Notes: generated from the sequence alone by a model not told the origin. A stretch of DNA of 64,000 nt from CAVUWL01 sp963700105 (GCA_963700105.1 CAVOWL010000005.1:186001-250000), one strand, 5' to 3'; shown: positions 42,596-51,985, numbered from the stretch's first letter. Translations and numbers: made by a program.

Positions 42596-44470
42596 TCACG
42601 GCTTCGTCGCTTCGCCCGGTTCGCCGGCTTCAGATGCCAGCTTTCCGACCGAGACGGTGACTTCGGCTCCCTTTTCCACCTTCGTGCCAGCGGGCGGGAA
42701 CTCGCTCAAAACGCGGCCGGATTGCGTTGCGGTTTCAGTTTCCTGTTCGCGCACAGCGGGCTTCAATCCCGCTTCGCGCAGGGTCATCACGGCTTCGGAG
42801 CGAAGCTTGCCGATCACGTTGGGGACACCGACGCGCTGCGGTCCCTTTGAAACGACGATCGTGACGGTCGAATTGGGGTCGACTTCGGCACCGGCGCTCG
42901 GCGTCTGGCGAATCACCTGATCCGCCTTCTGTGAGCTCGTTTCTTCCGAGACGCTTGCAATGAGACCCGCGCCGCGAATCTGTTCAACCGCGACCGAGCG
43001 CTGGGCGCCAACCAGTACCGGAACCTTGGCCAGCTTCGGTCCGCTTGAAACCGTCAGCGTCACCTCTGAACCACGGGTCTGACTCGTACCCGCGGGGGGG
43101 GCGGAATGGATCACCTCACCGAGCGCCGTCGTGGCGGAGTGAACGTTTGAGATCGCGACCGCGAACCCGGCCGTCTTCAGCTTTGCTTCGGCCGCCGCGC
43201 GACTCAGCCCCGCGGTACTTGGAACCTTGGCGCTGCCGGGCCCGCCGCTGACGGTCAGGGTAACCGCCGGCTTTGAGCAGGCGATGCCCAAGAAGGCGCA
43301 GTTCATCGCCGCCTTCTGCCCCGGAGGTGCGGCGGCGGGATCCTGCTCGAGCACCGTGTTTGGTGAGGAGTTGCGCGCAACCCGTTTCACTTCGCGGATC
43401 GAGAAGCCATCCTGTTGCAGCAGTGAGATCGCAACGTTCAGCTGGTTTCCGGTCACGCTCGGTACGTCGGTTGTCGTTTCACGGGTCAAGGCGTAGGCGA
43501 GGAAGGCCCCGATCAAAATGGCGGCGGCGACCAGCGCCCAGCGCCAGCGCTTGCGGCGCTCCTCGTCCTCTTCGCCCTCTCCCTCCACGGGGGTGGCGAC
43601 GACCGGCGGCAGCGGCGCGAAACTCGCCGTGGCGCCCCCGGTTCCAGCGGCTTCCCCGAGCGCTGCATCGAGCGCGGCGATGAATGCATCGGCGCTTTGA
43701 AAGCGCTGACCGGGGTCCTTCTCCAGGGCCCGCATCACCACCGCATCGAGCGCCGGGGAGACCTGTGGGTTGATCGAGCTCGGACGCTGTGGCACCTGGG
43801 AGACCTGTTTCATCGCGACCGCGACCGCGCTCTCCCCCTCAAAGGGGACCCGTCCGCTGAGCGCCTCATAGAGCATCACCCCGATCGAGTAGAGGTCAGA
43901 GACCGCGGTCACATCCATCCCCTGGGCCTGCTCTGGGCTGAGGTAGTGGGGGGTCCCCATCACCGAGCCGGCCTGGGTGATCTCAGAGACGCCGGCTCGA
44001 GCGATCCCAAAGTCGGTGACAAGCGCCTTGCCCTCGGCGTCGACGATCACGTTCTGGGGCTTCAGATCGCGGTGGACGATCCCGTGGCGATGGGCAAAGC
44101 GGGCCGCTTCGAGCACCTGTCGAATCAGCCGAGCCGCCTGTTCGGGGCTGAGGCCAGCGTCGATCAGCTGCTTCAGGGTGCGGCCCTCGACGTATTGCAT
44201 CGCTATGTAATAGGAGCCCTCGAACTCGCCACGGTCATAGACCGCGACGATGTTTGGATGCTGCAGTCCGGCCGCGGACTCAGCCTCGCGGCGGAAGCGC
44301 TCGACAAACTCCCGGTCCTGAGAGAAGCGGGCGTGAAGGACCTTGAGGGCCACCCGGCGCTGCAGGTGGGTGTCATCGGCGAGCCAGACATCTGCCATTC
44401 CGCCTGAGCCGATCCGCTGCAACACGCGGTAGCGCCCGTCAACGATGCTGCCCTCCCTCACCTCAGGCAC
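42596..44470 (-). CDS. pknB: PASTA-domain Ser/Thr kinase PknB
   Basis: Master membrane kinase of growth and division. 624 residues: kinase domain with GSGGMADV near 21-28, Lys43, HRDLKPQN near 138-145, DFGIARA, and GTPHYLSPEQ; one membrane helix (WALVAAAILIGAFLAYALT, about 312-330); then four outer PASTA repeats starting at about VPSVTGNQLNVAISLL, VPSTAGLSRAAAEAKL, VPVLVGAQRSVAVEQI and VPNVIGKLRSEAVMTL. The first repeat has an insertion with two cysteines (MNCAFLGIACSK). PASTA domains bind muropeptides or lipid II. It sits 25 bases after the PBP gene, same order as mycobacterial pbpA-pknA-pknB, but no second kinase lies between them. Confidence 0.96.
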   Translation of the reverse strand: MPEVREGSIVDGRYRVLQRIGSGGMADVWLADDTHLQRRVALKVLHARFSQDREFVERFRREAESAAGLQHPNIVAVYDRGEFEGSYYIAMQYVEGRTLKQLIDAGLSPEQAARLIRQVLEAARFAHRHGIVHRDLKPQNVIVDAEGKALVTDFGIARAGVSEITQAGSVMGTPHYLSPEQAQGMDVTAVSDLYSIGVMLYEALSGRVPFEGESAVAVAMKQVSQVPQRPSSINPQVSPALDAVVMRALEKDPGQRFQSADAFIAALDAALGEAAGTGGATASFAPLPPVVATPVEGEGEEDEERRKRWRWALVAAAILIGAFLAYALTRETTTDVPSVTGNQLNVAISLLQQDGFSIREVKRVARNSSPNTVLEQDPAAAPPGQKAAMNCAFLGIACSKPAVTLTVSGGPGSAKVPSTAGLSRAAAEAKLKTAGFAVAISNVHSATTALGEVIHSAPPAGTSQTRGSEVTLTVSSGPKLAKVPVLVGAQRSVAVEQIRGAGLIASVSEETSSQKADQVIRQTPSAGAEVDPNSTVTIVVSKGPQRVGVPNVIGKLRSEAVMTLREAGLKPAVREQETETATQSGRVLSEFPPAGTKVEKGAEVTVSVGKLASEAGEPGEATKP

Positions 44471-44495
44471 GCTTTCGGCCTCCTTGTCTCAACGT

Positions 44496-45953
44496 TCATC
44501 CTCCATGCAGAATCGTTTCCGCCACGGAGCGAAAGATCGGCGCGGCGACGTCGTCTCCGTACTTCGTCGTGCATTCAATCGTTGCGGCGATCGCCACCTT
44601 GGGGTCATGGGCGGGGGCGAAGCCGATGAACCAGCCCTGATTCTCATCCGCGCCGCCGCCGCAGGATTTGTTGGAGGGGGTTTCAGCGGTGCCGGTCTTG
44701 CCGGCCACGGCGACGCCGGGGATCGCCGCGTTGGTCCCGGTTCCTTCCCTGACCACGCCTTCCATCGCCGTGGTCAGCTCGGCGGCAGTTTGCGGGCTGA
44801 CCGGACGGCTGTATTCCGAAGGCTGCAGGCGCTTCACGACGCGCCCATCGGGGTTAACGACCCGACTCCAGATCTGCGGCTTCATCAGCCTGCCCTTGTT
44901 GGCAACCGCCGCCGCCACCTCGGCCATCTGCAGGGGCGTCACCGCCAGGCGCTCCTGTCCAATCGCCACCCGAGCGAGGTCGACCGGGGTGCCGGGGGGG
45001 AGCAGCTTTTGGTTTTCGAAGAGGCCGCTGTCTGAAACCTGGCCTTCGGGCAGGTCGATCGCCGGCTTCGCATTGAAACCGAATCTGTCCATGTACTTAA
45101 ACAGCGTGCTCTCTCCGATTCGCTGCCCGAGTTGGCCAAACCAGGTGTTGACCGAGTTGGTCAGAGCGGTGTCAAGTGCGATCGGGCCAAAATTCTGATC
45201 GAAGTCGTTTTGCAGGGTCTGACCCTGCACTTCGATCGAGCCGGGCGCATCGATCGTCGTTTCAGGGGTGATCGTGCCGCCGTCCAGCCCCGCCGCCGCG
45301 GTCACCACCTTGAAGGTCGAGCCGGGCGGGTACTGGCCCTGGGTGGCGCGATCGAACAACGGTGTTTCAGCGGTATTTTGGTCGAGTGAGGAAAGGTGGT
45401 AGGGAATCCGGTTTGGGTTATAGGGGGGATTTGAGGCCATCACCAGGACTCGGCCGGTCTTTGGTGCGATCGCGACCACCGCTCCGAATCCCGTGGACTC
45501 AAGGCCGCTAAGCGCCGCCCGCTGAGCGGTGGGATCAAGGTTGGTAACGACGTCGTCGCCTGCCTGGTTTTGGCCACTGAGCTGGTCGAGGATCGAGCCG
45601 AATTCCGAGCTGGTGCCGACCAGTTCTTCATTGTGCGATTGCTCAAACTCACTTTCGCCCTGGCGAGCGTAGCTGTAGCCAATCGGGTGCCCGAAAAGCG
45701 GCCCCTGGGGGTAGCGGCGCACGTAGCGCAGGTTCGCACCATGGCCGAGGGCGACCGAGCGGGCGATCACGCTGCCATTGGCGGCGAGGATACTGCCCCG
45801 CTTGATCTGCTGTGCCTCCAATAGGGGGCGGGTGTTGTGGCTGTTGTTTCTGAGCGACTTGGCGTCGAAGACCGACCAATAGGAGGTGAAGCCGATCAAA
45901 AGCGCAAAGAGGACGACGATAAAGCCAAACAATTTGACGATCTGGCGATTCAC
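44496..45953 (-). CDS. pbpA: Class B penicillin-binding protein (PbpA-like)
   Basis: Peptidoglycan transpeptidase, 485 residues. A single N-terminal helix (LFGFIVVLFALLIGFTSYWS, about 9-28) precedes a dimerisation domain with GSILAANGSVIA, then the penicillin-binding domain: active-site PPGSTFKVVTA (STFK), second motif TNSVNTWF (SVN), and KTGTAETPSNK (KTG). Short linker length matches mycobacterial PbpA rather than long-tailed FtsI. Start overlaps the rodA stop (4 bp), so transglycosylase and transpeptidase are co-translated. Substrate of PknB control in relatives. Confidence 0.95.
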   Translation of the reverse strand: MNRQIVKLFGFIVVLFALLIGFTSYWSVFDAKSLRNNSHNTRPLLEAQQIKRGSILAANGSVIARSVALGHGANLRYVRRYPQGPLFGHPIGYSYARQGESEFEQSHNEELVGTSSEFGSILDQLSGQNQAGDDVVTNLDPTAQRAALSGLESTGFGAVVAIAPKTGRVLVMASNPPYNPNRIPYHLSSLDQNTAETPLFDRATQGQYPPGSTFKVVTAAAGLDGGTITPETTIDAPGSIEVQGQTLQNDFDQNFGPIALDTALTNSVNTWFGQLGQRIGESTLFKYMDRFGFNAKPAIDLPEGQVSDSGLFENQKLLPPGTPVDLARVAIGQERLAVTPLQMAEVAAAVANKGRLMKPQIWSRVVNPDGRVVKRLQPSEYSRPVSPQTAAELTTAMEGVVREGTGTNAAIPGVAVAGKTGTAETPSNKSCGGGADENQGWFIGFAPAHDPKVAIAATIECTTKYGDDVAAPIFRSVAETILHGG

Positions 45954-47278
45954 GATTGCGATGCCAACGAGGGTCGGAGATTGGCCGCGCCTTCGCGCCG
46001 GGCGCGGTCAGAGATCAGCAAGAGCAGCGCCAGCAGTACGAAGTTGGCGACGACCGAGCTACCGCCGTAGCTGATGAAGGGCAGCGTCACCCCGGTCAGG
46101 GGGATCACCCGCGTCACCCCCCCGATGATCACGAAGGCCTGGATCGAGAAGACGGCGGTCAGCCCGGTCGCCAGCAGCTTGGAGAAGCCGTCGTTGGCGA
46201 TCAGGGCGATCTTGAAGCCGCGGGCGGCGATCAGCAGGTAGATGAGGATCACTCCGCAGGCGCCGAAGAGTCCCAGCTCGTTGACGATCAGCGAGTAAAT
46301 CGTGTCCGTCTGGGCAGCTGGCAGGAGCACGTAATGTGTGCCCGGCTGGGTGATCAGCGCCTGAGCAAAGCCTTTGCCGAAGAGGCCGCCGTCGGCCTGA
46401 GCGAACATCGACTGCAGGATCTGGTAGCCGCTGGTGCTGGCTTCCTTGTAGGGGTTGAGCCAGATATCGACGCGCTCGGCAACGTGAGGAACCGTGGTGG
46501 CGAAAAACCAGGCTCCGAGGAGAAACATCGCCATCCCGATCACCACGAATGAGAAGCGCCCGGTTGCCACGTAGAGCAGGGCTAGAAACGCGGCGAAGAA
46601 CATCAGCGAGCTGCCCAGGTCGCGGATGAAGACGAGCATCAACATCGAGGCGCCCCAGACGACGAGCAGAGGGCCAAGGTGCTTGAGCGGGGGCAGGGTG
46701 ACGCCGAGGACGCGGCGGGCACCGACGATCAGGACCTCGCGGTGCTCGCGCAGATAGCTGGCCAAGAAGACGACGATGCAGATCTTGGAGAACTCCGTCG
46801 GTTGAAACTGTAGGGGCCCGACCTTGACCCCAAGGTAGGCCCCATTGACCTGTTGCCCAACCCCCGGCAGACGCGGCGCCATCAAAAGCAAAAGGCCCAC
46901 CACGGCGATCGTGTAACGGTAGCGCTCGAGCACCTCGTAGTCGCGCAGGAAGTGGATCGTCAGGGCGAAGAGGATCAGACCAACCACGAACCAGTTGGCC
47001 TGATCGCGAGCCAGGGTCGCATCGATCCGATAGATCATCACGAACCCGATCGCGGTCAGAAGCGCCGCCAGCGGGAAGAGGTAGGGGTCGGCATTGGGGA
47101 GGCGAAATCGCAGGAAGAGGTGGGTAGCGACGCAGACCGCAAGGAAGTAGGCCCCATAGATCAGGCTGAGGTTGCCGGGGCGGGCATTCTGCTGTGCAAA
47201 GACCGCCGCGAAGCCGGCCGTCAGAAGCAGCGCCACCGGCAGCAGCGCGAAGAGCTCGCGGTTTCGGGCAGACCTCAT
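45950..47278 (-). CDS. rodA: SEDS glycosyltransferase RodA/FtsW
   Basis: Lipid II polymerase of the SEDS family, 442 residues with about twelve membrane helices. Diagnostic pieces are FIRDLGSSLMFFAAFLALLY (helix 5-6 region), GGLFGKGFAQALITQPGTHY and the C-terminal VTLPFISYGGSSVVANFVLL with the conserved P-F-x-S-x-G-G-S. The frame is open to 47665, but MRSARNRELFALLPVALLL at 47276-47278 matches family starts and has a G-rich, GGAG-containing stretch directly before it. It pairs with the PBP downstream; by synteny with Rv0017c it is called RodA, although FtsW is not excluded. Confidence 0.94.
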   Translation of the reverse strand: MRSARNRELFALLPVALLLTAGFAAVFAQQNARPGNLSLIYGAYFLAVCVATHLFLRFRLPNADPYLFPLAALLTAIGFVMIYRIDATLARDQANWFVVGLILFALTIHFLRDYEVLERYRYTIAVVGLLLLMAPRLPGVGQQVNGAYLGVKVGPLQFQPTEFSKICIVVFLASYLREHREVLIVGARRVLGVTLPPLKHLGPLLVVWGASMLMLVFIRDLGSSLMFFAAFLALLYVATGRFSFVVIGMAMFLLGAWFFATTVPHVAERVDIWLNPYKEASTSGYQILQSMFAQADGGLFGKGFAQALITQPGTHYVLLPAAQTDTIYSLIVNELGLFGACGVILIYLLIAARGFKIALIANDGFSKLLATGLTAVFSIQAFVIIGGVTRVIPLTGVTLPFISYGGSSVVANFVLLALLLLISDRARREGAANLRPSLASQS

Positions 47279-47330
47279 CTCCGCCCCCTCACTCGCGCGC
47301 CGTGCGGCGCCGCCGCCTTGCAGATTCCGA

Positions 47331-48512
47331 TCAAGGCACCCCCTCGGCGCTCTGAATTTCTTCGAGCAGTGAGGTCGCATCGGAGCGCGAGCGCAGGCTG
47401 TGGCCGGTGACCGCGGCGCGGCGGCGCGGCGGTAGCGAGGCGGTTTGAAGCGGGCTCGAATAGCGCTCCTGATAGAGGTTGATCCCGAAGGGGAGTTCGT
47501 AGGGAAGCCCGCGATAGAGCGCCACCCGGCCGCTTCCGTCCGTCCCCAAAAACCAGATCTGGCGATTCCCGTACCAGGCGCCGAAGCCGATCGCCACCAC
47601 CAGCGCGACCAGGGCGAGCGCCTTGGCGGCGCTTCGGAGCCGTCGCCGTTTGGGTTTCGCGGCAAGAGCCTCGCGCCGATCCCTTGCCGCGGCGGCGGCG
47701 GCGCGGCGGCGCACCTCGGTGGCGGTCAGCCCCGCCTCCTGCGCGCTGGCGCCGATCAGGGTCGCGCCCTCCGGCTCGGGCCGAGCCGCGGTTGGTGAGC
47801 CCTCGAGGCCGAAGAGGAGGGCCGTTATGTTGTCGCGACCCCCGGCTCGATTGGCTTCATCGATCAGCGCCCGCACCGCGGCCTCAAGTGATGTGGCGGC
47901 GGTGAGAATCCGGGTGATCCGCTCGTCATCGAGCATCGTCGTGAGGCCGTCTGAACAGAGCAAGAAGACGTCTCCGGGCTGGGCCGGAACCGTCTGGACG
48001 TCTACTTTCACTTCGGGCTCAGGACCGAGCGCCCGGGTGATGATCGAGCGCTGAGGATGGTCCTCGGCCTGGGCGTCGGTCAGCTGTCCCTTGCGGCGCA
48101 TCTCCTCGACCAGGGAGTGATCGCGGGTGAGCCGCTCGAGCGCTCCGCCGCGAAGCCGATAGGCGCGGCTGTCGCCGACATGGCCGATCGCCACCTCCTC
48201 CGCGGCGAAATCGATGATCGCGGCGGTGATCGTCGTCCCCATCCCGGTCAGCGTCGGATCGGCGCGCGCGTGTTCATAAATCTCGCGGTTGGCCAGCTCG
48301 ATCGTCTCCTTCAAGATTCGCTCGGGAGCAACGGCTGGGAGGTCGCGCTCAAACGCCTCGGCGGCGGCCTTGGAGGCGACCTCGCCGGCCTGCGCACCAC
48401 CCATCCCATCGGCGACGACGAAAACCGGAACCCGCACAAAGAGGGAGTCCTCGTTGGCGTTGCGCTGGCGCCCGGTGTCAGTACGAAATGCCTGATCGCT
48501 CACCCGCAGCAT
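47331..48512 (-). CDS. pstP: PP2C Ser/Thr phosphatase PstP
   Basis: Metal-dependent phosphatase that reverses PknB signalling. 393 residues: N-terminal catalytic domain with RNANEDSLFV, VFVVADGMGGAQAGEVAS, MGTTITAAII, GHVGDSRAYRLR, LLCSDGLTTML and the closing GGRDNITALL, giving all metal-binding aspartates. A basic linker (EALAAKPKRRRLRSAAKA) leads into one helix (ALALVALVVAIGFGAWYG) and a short outer domain with ALYRGLPYELPFGINLYQER, as in mycobacterial PstP. It lies between fhaB and rodA, the conserved order. Confidence 0.95.
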   Translation of the reverse strand: MLRVSDQAFRTDTGRQRNANEDSLFVRVPVFVVADGMGGAQAGEVASKAAAEAFERDLPAVAPERILKETIELANREIYEHARADPTLTGMGTTITAAIIDFAAEEVAIGHVGDSRAYRLRGGALERLTRDHSLVEEMRRKGQLTDAQAEDHPQRSIITRALGPEPEVKVDVQTVPAQPGDVFLLCSDGLTTMLDDERITRILTAATSLEAAVRALIDEANRAGGRDNITALLFGLEGSPTAARPEPEGATLIGASAQEAGLTATEVRRRAAAAAARDRREALAAKPKRRRLRSAAKALALVALVVAIGFGAWYGNRQIWFLGTDGSGRVALYRGLPYELPFGINLYQERYSSPLQTASLPPRRRAAVTGHSLRSRSDATSLLEEIQSAEGVP

Positions 48513-48536
48513 CGGCCCGCTCCGTCTCGGTCACCC

Positions 48537-49013
48537 CTAGGCATGCGCCTCAAAACGAAACTCGGTATCGCCAATCCTGACCACGTCACCGTCGATCAAT
48601 TCGGCCTCGCCCGTCAGCGCCCCATCGTTTAGCAGGGTACCGTTGGTCGAGCCCATGTCTTCGATGATGTAGTTGCCATCGCTGGAGAAAATCCTGGCGT
48701 GGATCCCGGAGGCATAACGATCCTCGATCTGCACGTCGGATTCCTTCGAGCGACCGATCGAAAGCCCGCCGATCAAGTCGAAGCGCTCCCCCTGATCCAG
48801 GCCGCCGCCGCGCACGGCCACCAGCCAGGCATCGGCGCGGCGCGGCGCCTCCGCTCCGTAGCCCTGTGCGGCGTGAAAGCCGGTCGCATCTGGTGCCGGT
48901 GCGACCGTGCGCCGTAGGTCCTTCATCGCGCTACGGGCAATGAAGAGCAAGAACAGGTAAAGGACGGCCAAAAAGCCGAACTTAAGGGCTACGGAGATCG
49001 GGTCATAGGCCAC
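48537..49013 (-). CDS. fhaB: FHA-domain protein FhaB (FipA)
   Basis: Membrane-anchored phosphothreonine reader that links PknB signalling to division. 158 residues: an N-terminal helix (VALKFGFLAVLYLFLLFIAR, about 8-27), a proline/alanine linker, and a C-terminal FHA domain with LSIGRSKESDVQI, SGIHARIFSSDGNYIIEDMG and STNGTLLND. The Gly-Arg-Ser, Ser...His and Asn residues that contact phosphothreonine are kept. Next to fhaA and pstP, as in actinobacteria generally. Confidence 0.93.
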   Translation of the reverse strand: MAYDPISVALKFGFLAVLYLFLLFIARSAMKDLRRTVAPAPDATGFHAAQGYGAEAPRRADAWLVAVRGGGLDQGERFDLIGGLSIGRSKESDVQIEDRYASGIHARIFSSDGNYIIEDMGSTNGTLLNDGALTGEAELIDGDVVRIGDTEFRFEAHA

Positions 49014-49031
49014 GAGCTCAGCACACTACGG

Positions 49032-49808
49032 CTACTGCTCGATGTCGAAAAGGAAGGTTGTCGTTCCGAGGGTGACCTCGTCCCCGGGGCTGAGGCGGGT
49101 CGCGGGCACGCGGCGACCGTTGACCTTGACCCCGTTGGTCGATCCGAGGTCAACGATCTGCCAATCCCCGGTCTCCGAACGCCGCAGCTCGGCGTGGCGG
49201 CGTGAGACATTGGGATCGGCGAGCACGCACTCGGCGGACTTCGAGCGACCGATAGTGGCCCGGGGCCCGTCGAGGACGTAGCGTCGATCGTCGAGGGATA
49301 CCACGGCCCGGGTCGAGACGAGCGCGCCGACCGCCTCCTCGGGTCGTTTCGGCCGGCCCCGGTCGCGCTCACGCACCGCCGAGTAGACCATCGTGTGACC
49401 CTCCTCGCCCTGACTGGGCTTCTCACCCTCGTGGGCCGGGGGCTTGACCAGTCGGGCCTGGATTCCAAACTCTCCCAGGCGCAGCCGCTCATCGGTGCTG
49501 AACTCGACCGCAGGTCGGGTCAGCAGGTCATAGTTGCGCCGCCGCGCGTGCTCGAGCAGGTATCCCGACAGCTCCTGCTCGAGCGAGCGCTCATAGCCCT
49601 CCAGCTTGGCGTGGTCCTGCTTTGAGAGGAAGACCGTGTACTCATTCGGGACGTAGACCCGCTCGATCGAGGCCGTCTTGTGAGCGTCCATTTCCTTGGC
49701 GAGTTTGCGGGCCAGTTCGACCGGCTGCACCTCGGAGCTGAAGGCGCGGCTGAAAACTCCCTCGACGAGGCCTTCGATCCGGGACTCGAGCTTGCGTAGA
49801 ACGCTGAT
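49032..49808 (-). CDS. fhaA: FHA-domain protein FhaA with apparent ATC start
   Basis: Phosphothreonine reader that in mycobacteria binds the MviN/MurJ regulator complex. 258 residues: an N-terminal DUF3662 domain (LESRIEGLVEGVFSRAFSSE, VYVPNEYTVFLSKQDHAKLE), a charged linker, then an FHA domain with ATIGRSKSAECVLADPNVSR, RHAEL and VDLGSTNGVKVNG. No ATG, GTG or TTG lies near the family N-terminus. AAGGAG stands six bases before an ATC (49806-49808) whose translation, (M)SVLRKLESRIEG, matches the usual MSVLRxxExRxEG start. Upstream in-frame codons run into the kinase gene. Confidence 0.9.
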   Translation of the reverse strand: MSVLRKLESRIEGLVEGVFSRAFSSEVQPVELARKLAKEMDAHKTASIERVYVPNEYTVFLSKQDHAKLEGYERSLEQELSGYLLEHARRRNYDLLTRPAVEFSTDERLRLGEFGIQARLVKPPAHEGEKPSQGEEGHTMVYSAVRERDRGRPKRPEEAVGALVSTRAVVSLDDRRYVLDGPRATIGRSKSAECVLADPNVSRRHAELRRSETGDWQIVDLGSTNGVKVNGRRVPATRLSPGDEVTLGTTTFLFDIEQ

Positions 49809-49860
49809 CTGTGACTCCTTGGCGCGGGCGGCGCTCCCCGAAACCGGGGGGCCCTGAATC

Positions 49861-50775
49861 CTACGGGAGCACAATCCCGTGGCCGAGTGCGAGCCAGACA
49901 CCGAGCGCGGCGGCGGCGGCAACGCCGAATCGCATCGCGATCGGCCGCGAGGCCCTGGGCGCATCCTCGGCGAGGGCGTCCAGGGACCCCTCGATCGCGC
50001 CGCCGAGATCCTCAAGGGGTGGCCGGCTCGAGGGGCGCGGGTTGAGGCAGGCATCGACCGCTTCAGAGAGCTCCCGCGGCAGGTCCGGGCGCAGCCGCCG
50101 CAGGGGGCGAGTACGGGTACCGATTGCCCGTGCGGTCGCCGCGGGGCTGGAGCGCCGGTGCGGGTTCTGACCGCTCCAGCACTCATACAGCGTCAGCGCC
50201 AGCGAGTAGACGTCTGCCTCGGGTCCCGCCGGGCGGCCCTCGGCCTGCTCAGGTGACATATATGCGAGCGTCCCCAGGACGTCCCCGGGGGCGGTCAGCG
50301 AGGCTCCGTCGGCGAGTCGGGCTATGCCGAAATCCATCAGCTTGGCGCGGGGCTCACCAGCCGTGATCTGGACGTTTTGAGGCTTGATGTCACGGTGCAC
50401 CACGCCGCGGGAGTGAGCGTGGTCGAGCGCTTCGCACAGATCGGCGCCGATCTCGCCGATCTCTCGATCGCTCAGCTCGCCGTCGCGGTTTAACCGGGCC
50501 AGGGTCGAGCCGTCGACCAACTCGGTGACAAGCAGCGCGTTTCCATCCTCCTCGCCCATCTCATAGAGGGTGACGATGCCCGGGTGATTGAGGCGGGCCG
50601 CGGCCTGTGCCTCGCGGAGCACCCGCCGACCCAACTCGGCCCCGCGGGATTCGATTGCCTTGACCGCGACCGGGCGCTCGAGGCGACCGTCCCAGGCCTC
50701 ATAGACCACCCCGAATCCGCCGCTACCGATGCGGCGCTCGATTAGAAAGCGATTGAGCACGAGGGATCCGACCAA
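49861..50775 (-). CDS. Ser/Thr protein kinase, short outer tail
   Basis: A eukaryotic-type kinase heading the division block. About 304 residues: glycine loop GSGGFGVV near 17-24, Lys39 in VAVKAIE, HRDIKPQNVQ near 136-145, LMDFGIARL, GTLAYMSPEQAEG, and a single C-terminal helix (FGVAAAAALGVWLALGHGIV) ending at the stop with no outer domain. Mycobacterial clusters have pknA next to pknB instead; here the extra kinase is in front of fhaA. The TTG at 50773-50775 is a reasonable start; the frame stays open to 51621 but that part lies opposite the CARDB gene. Confidence 0.88.
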   Translation of the reverse strand: MVGSLVLNRFLIERRIGSGGFGVVYEAWDGRLERPVAVKAIESRGAELGRRVLREAQAAARLNHPGIVTLYEMGEEDGNALLVTELVDGSTLARLNRDGELSDREIGEIGADLCEALDHAHSRGVVHRDIKPQNVQITAGEPRAKLMDFGIARLADGASLTAPGDVLGTLAYMSPEQAEGRPAGPEADVYSLALTLYECWSGQNPHRRSSPAATARAIGTRTRPLRRLRPDLPRELSEAVDACLNPRPSSRPPLEDLGGAIEGSLDALAEDAPRASRPIAMRFGVAAAAALGVWLALGHGIVLP

Positions 50776-50916
50776 AGCCCTGATCCCTTCGCCGTCGAGG
50801 TTCCTTCTCCTCTGCCGTTGGGTCGCGCAAAACGGCGGCTTTGCGGCGGCTCTTGACGCGCCGACCCCCGAAGCGTTCATACTCTCCCGCCAGCCAACCA
50901 GCTTGGAGAGCCGTCT

Positions 50917-51957
50917 TTGGAGGATTCGCCAGCACGCCAGCCGCGGCGCAGACCGCGGCAACCCCGTCGCCCCGAACGCCAGCAGATCATGCTCCGCCGC
51001 GCGCTCGCGTTCGGTGTGGCGCTGATCGTCCTGATCGGCTTGGTGCTGGGGGTCAAGGGCTGCCTCGACGCGCAGGCCCAACAGGCGCTTAGCAGCTACG
51101 CTCGCGACGTCAGCGGGATCGTCGAAGAGACCCAGCAGACCAGCAAATCCTTTTTCGGCAAGCTCTCCAACCCCGGCAGCCTCTCCGTTACGGAGTACGT
51201 CGCCGAGGTAAACGCCGACCGCAGCGCGATGGACAACTACGTGACCAGAGTCGACAGCCTGAGCGCGCCCGGCGGCATGGGCGAAGCCCAGCACGCGCTT
51301 GAACTCGTATACGAGCTGCGGGGTAGCGCGATGAATGAAATCGCCAACAAGATGAGCACCGCACTCGGCAACGTCGGCTCCGCCAGGGCTACCGCCGTGA
51401 TTGCCAAACAGATGCAGAAATTGCTCGCCAGCGACGTCCTCTACGCGGCGGTTGCGCGGCCCGAGATCGACGCGGTCCTCCAAAGCAACGGGATCACAAA
51501 CAGCGACGTGCCACGAAGTGTCTTCCTTCCCCAAGGCACGAAGTGGCTGGATCCGGCCACGGTCAACACCGCCCTGGGCCAGGTCAGCGGTTCGACCGCC
51601 GCGGCGACCCCCGGCGTCCACGGTTTGGGGTTGGTTGGCGCCTCAATCAACGGCGCCGAATTGAGCTCGACGACGACGACAGCGATCGCCAGCGGGACCA
51701 CTCCCGAAGTCGAAGCCAAGGTCCAAAACCAGGGCGAATCAACCGAGAACGGAATCAAGGTTTCGGTCAAGGTCAACGGCGGACATACCCTGCAGGGCGA
51801 GATCAGCAGCATCGGGGTTGGCGAAACCGAATCGGTGACGATCCCCCTCACTCCTGCGCCGAAGGGACAGGTCAGTCTCGAAGTCAACGTGACTCCGGTG
51901 CCCGGCGAGAAGGTGATCAGCAACAACAAAGCAACCTACCCGGTCAATTTCGAATAG
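50917..51957 (+). CDS. Membrane-anchored CARDB-domain protein
   Basis: 346 residues. A basic, Arg/Pro-rich cytosolic lead is followed by one helix (ALAFGVALIVLIGLVLGVKG, about 29-48), a helical outer region (ARDVSGIVEETQQTSKSFFG onward), and a C-terminal beta-sandwich with VEAKVQNQGESTENGIKVSV and GGHTLQGEISSIGVGETESV, the CARDB-like fold used in cell-surface adhesion. The TTG at 50917 has GGAG eight bases upstream. It is divergent from the kinase gene and may be an outer-face partner in division, but that is inference from position only. Confidence 0.75.
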   Translation: MEDSPARQPRRRPRQPRRPERQQIMLRRALAFGVALIVLIGLVLGVKGCLDAQAQQALSSYARDVSGIVEETQQTSKSFFGKLSNPGSLSVTEYVAEVNADRSAMDNYVTRVDSLSAPGGMGEAQHALELVYELRGSAMNEIANKMSTALGNVGSARATAVIAKQMQKLLASDVLYAAVARPEIDAVLQSNGITNSDVPRSVFLPQGTKWLDPATVNTALGQVSGSTAAATPGVHGLGLVGASINGAELSSTTTTAIASGTTPEVEAKVQNQGESTENGIKVSVKVNGGHTLQGEISSIGVGETESVTIPLTPAPKGQVSLEVNVTPVPGEKVISNNKATYPVNFE

Positions 51958-51985
51958 GGCTCCGGCGGATGCGGGGCCACGGTCG

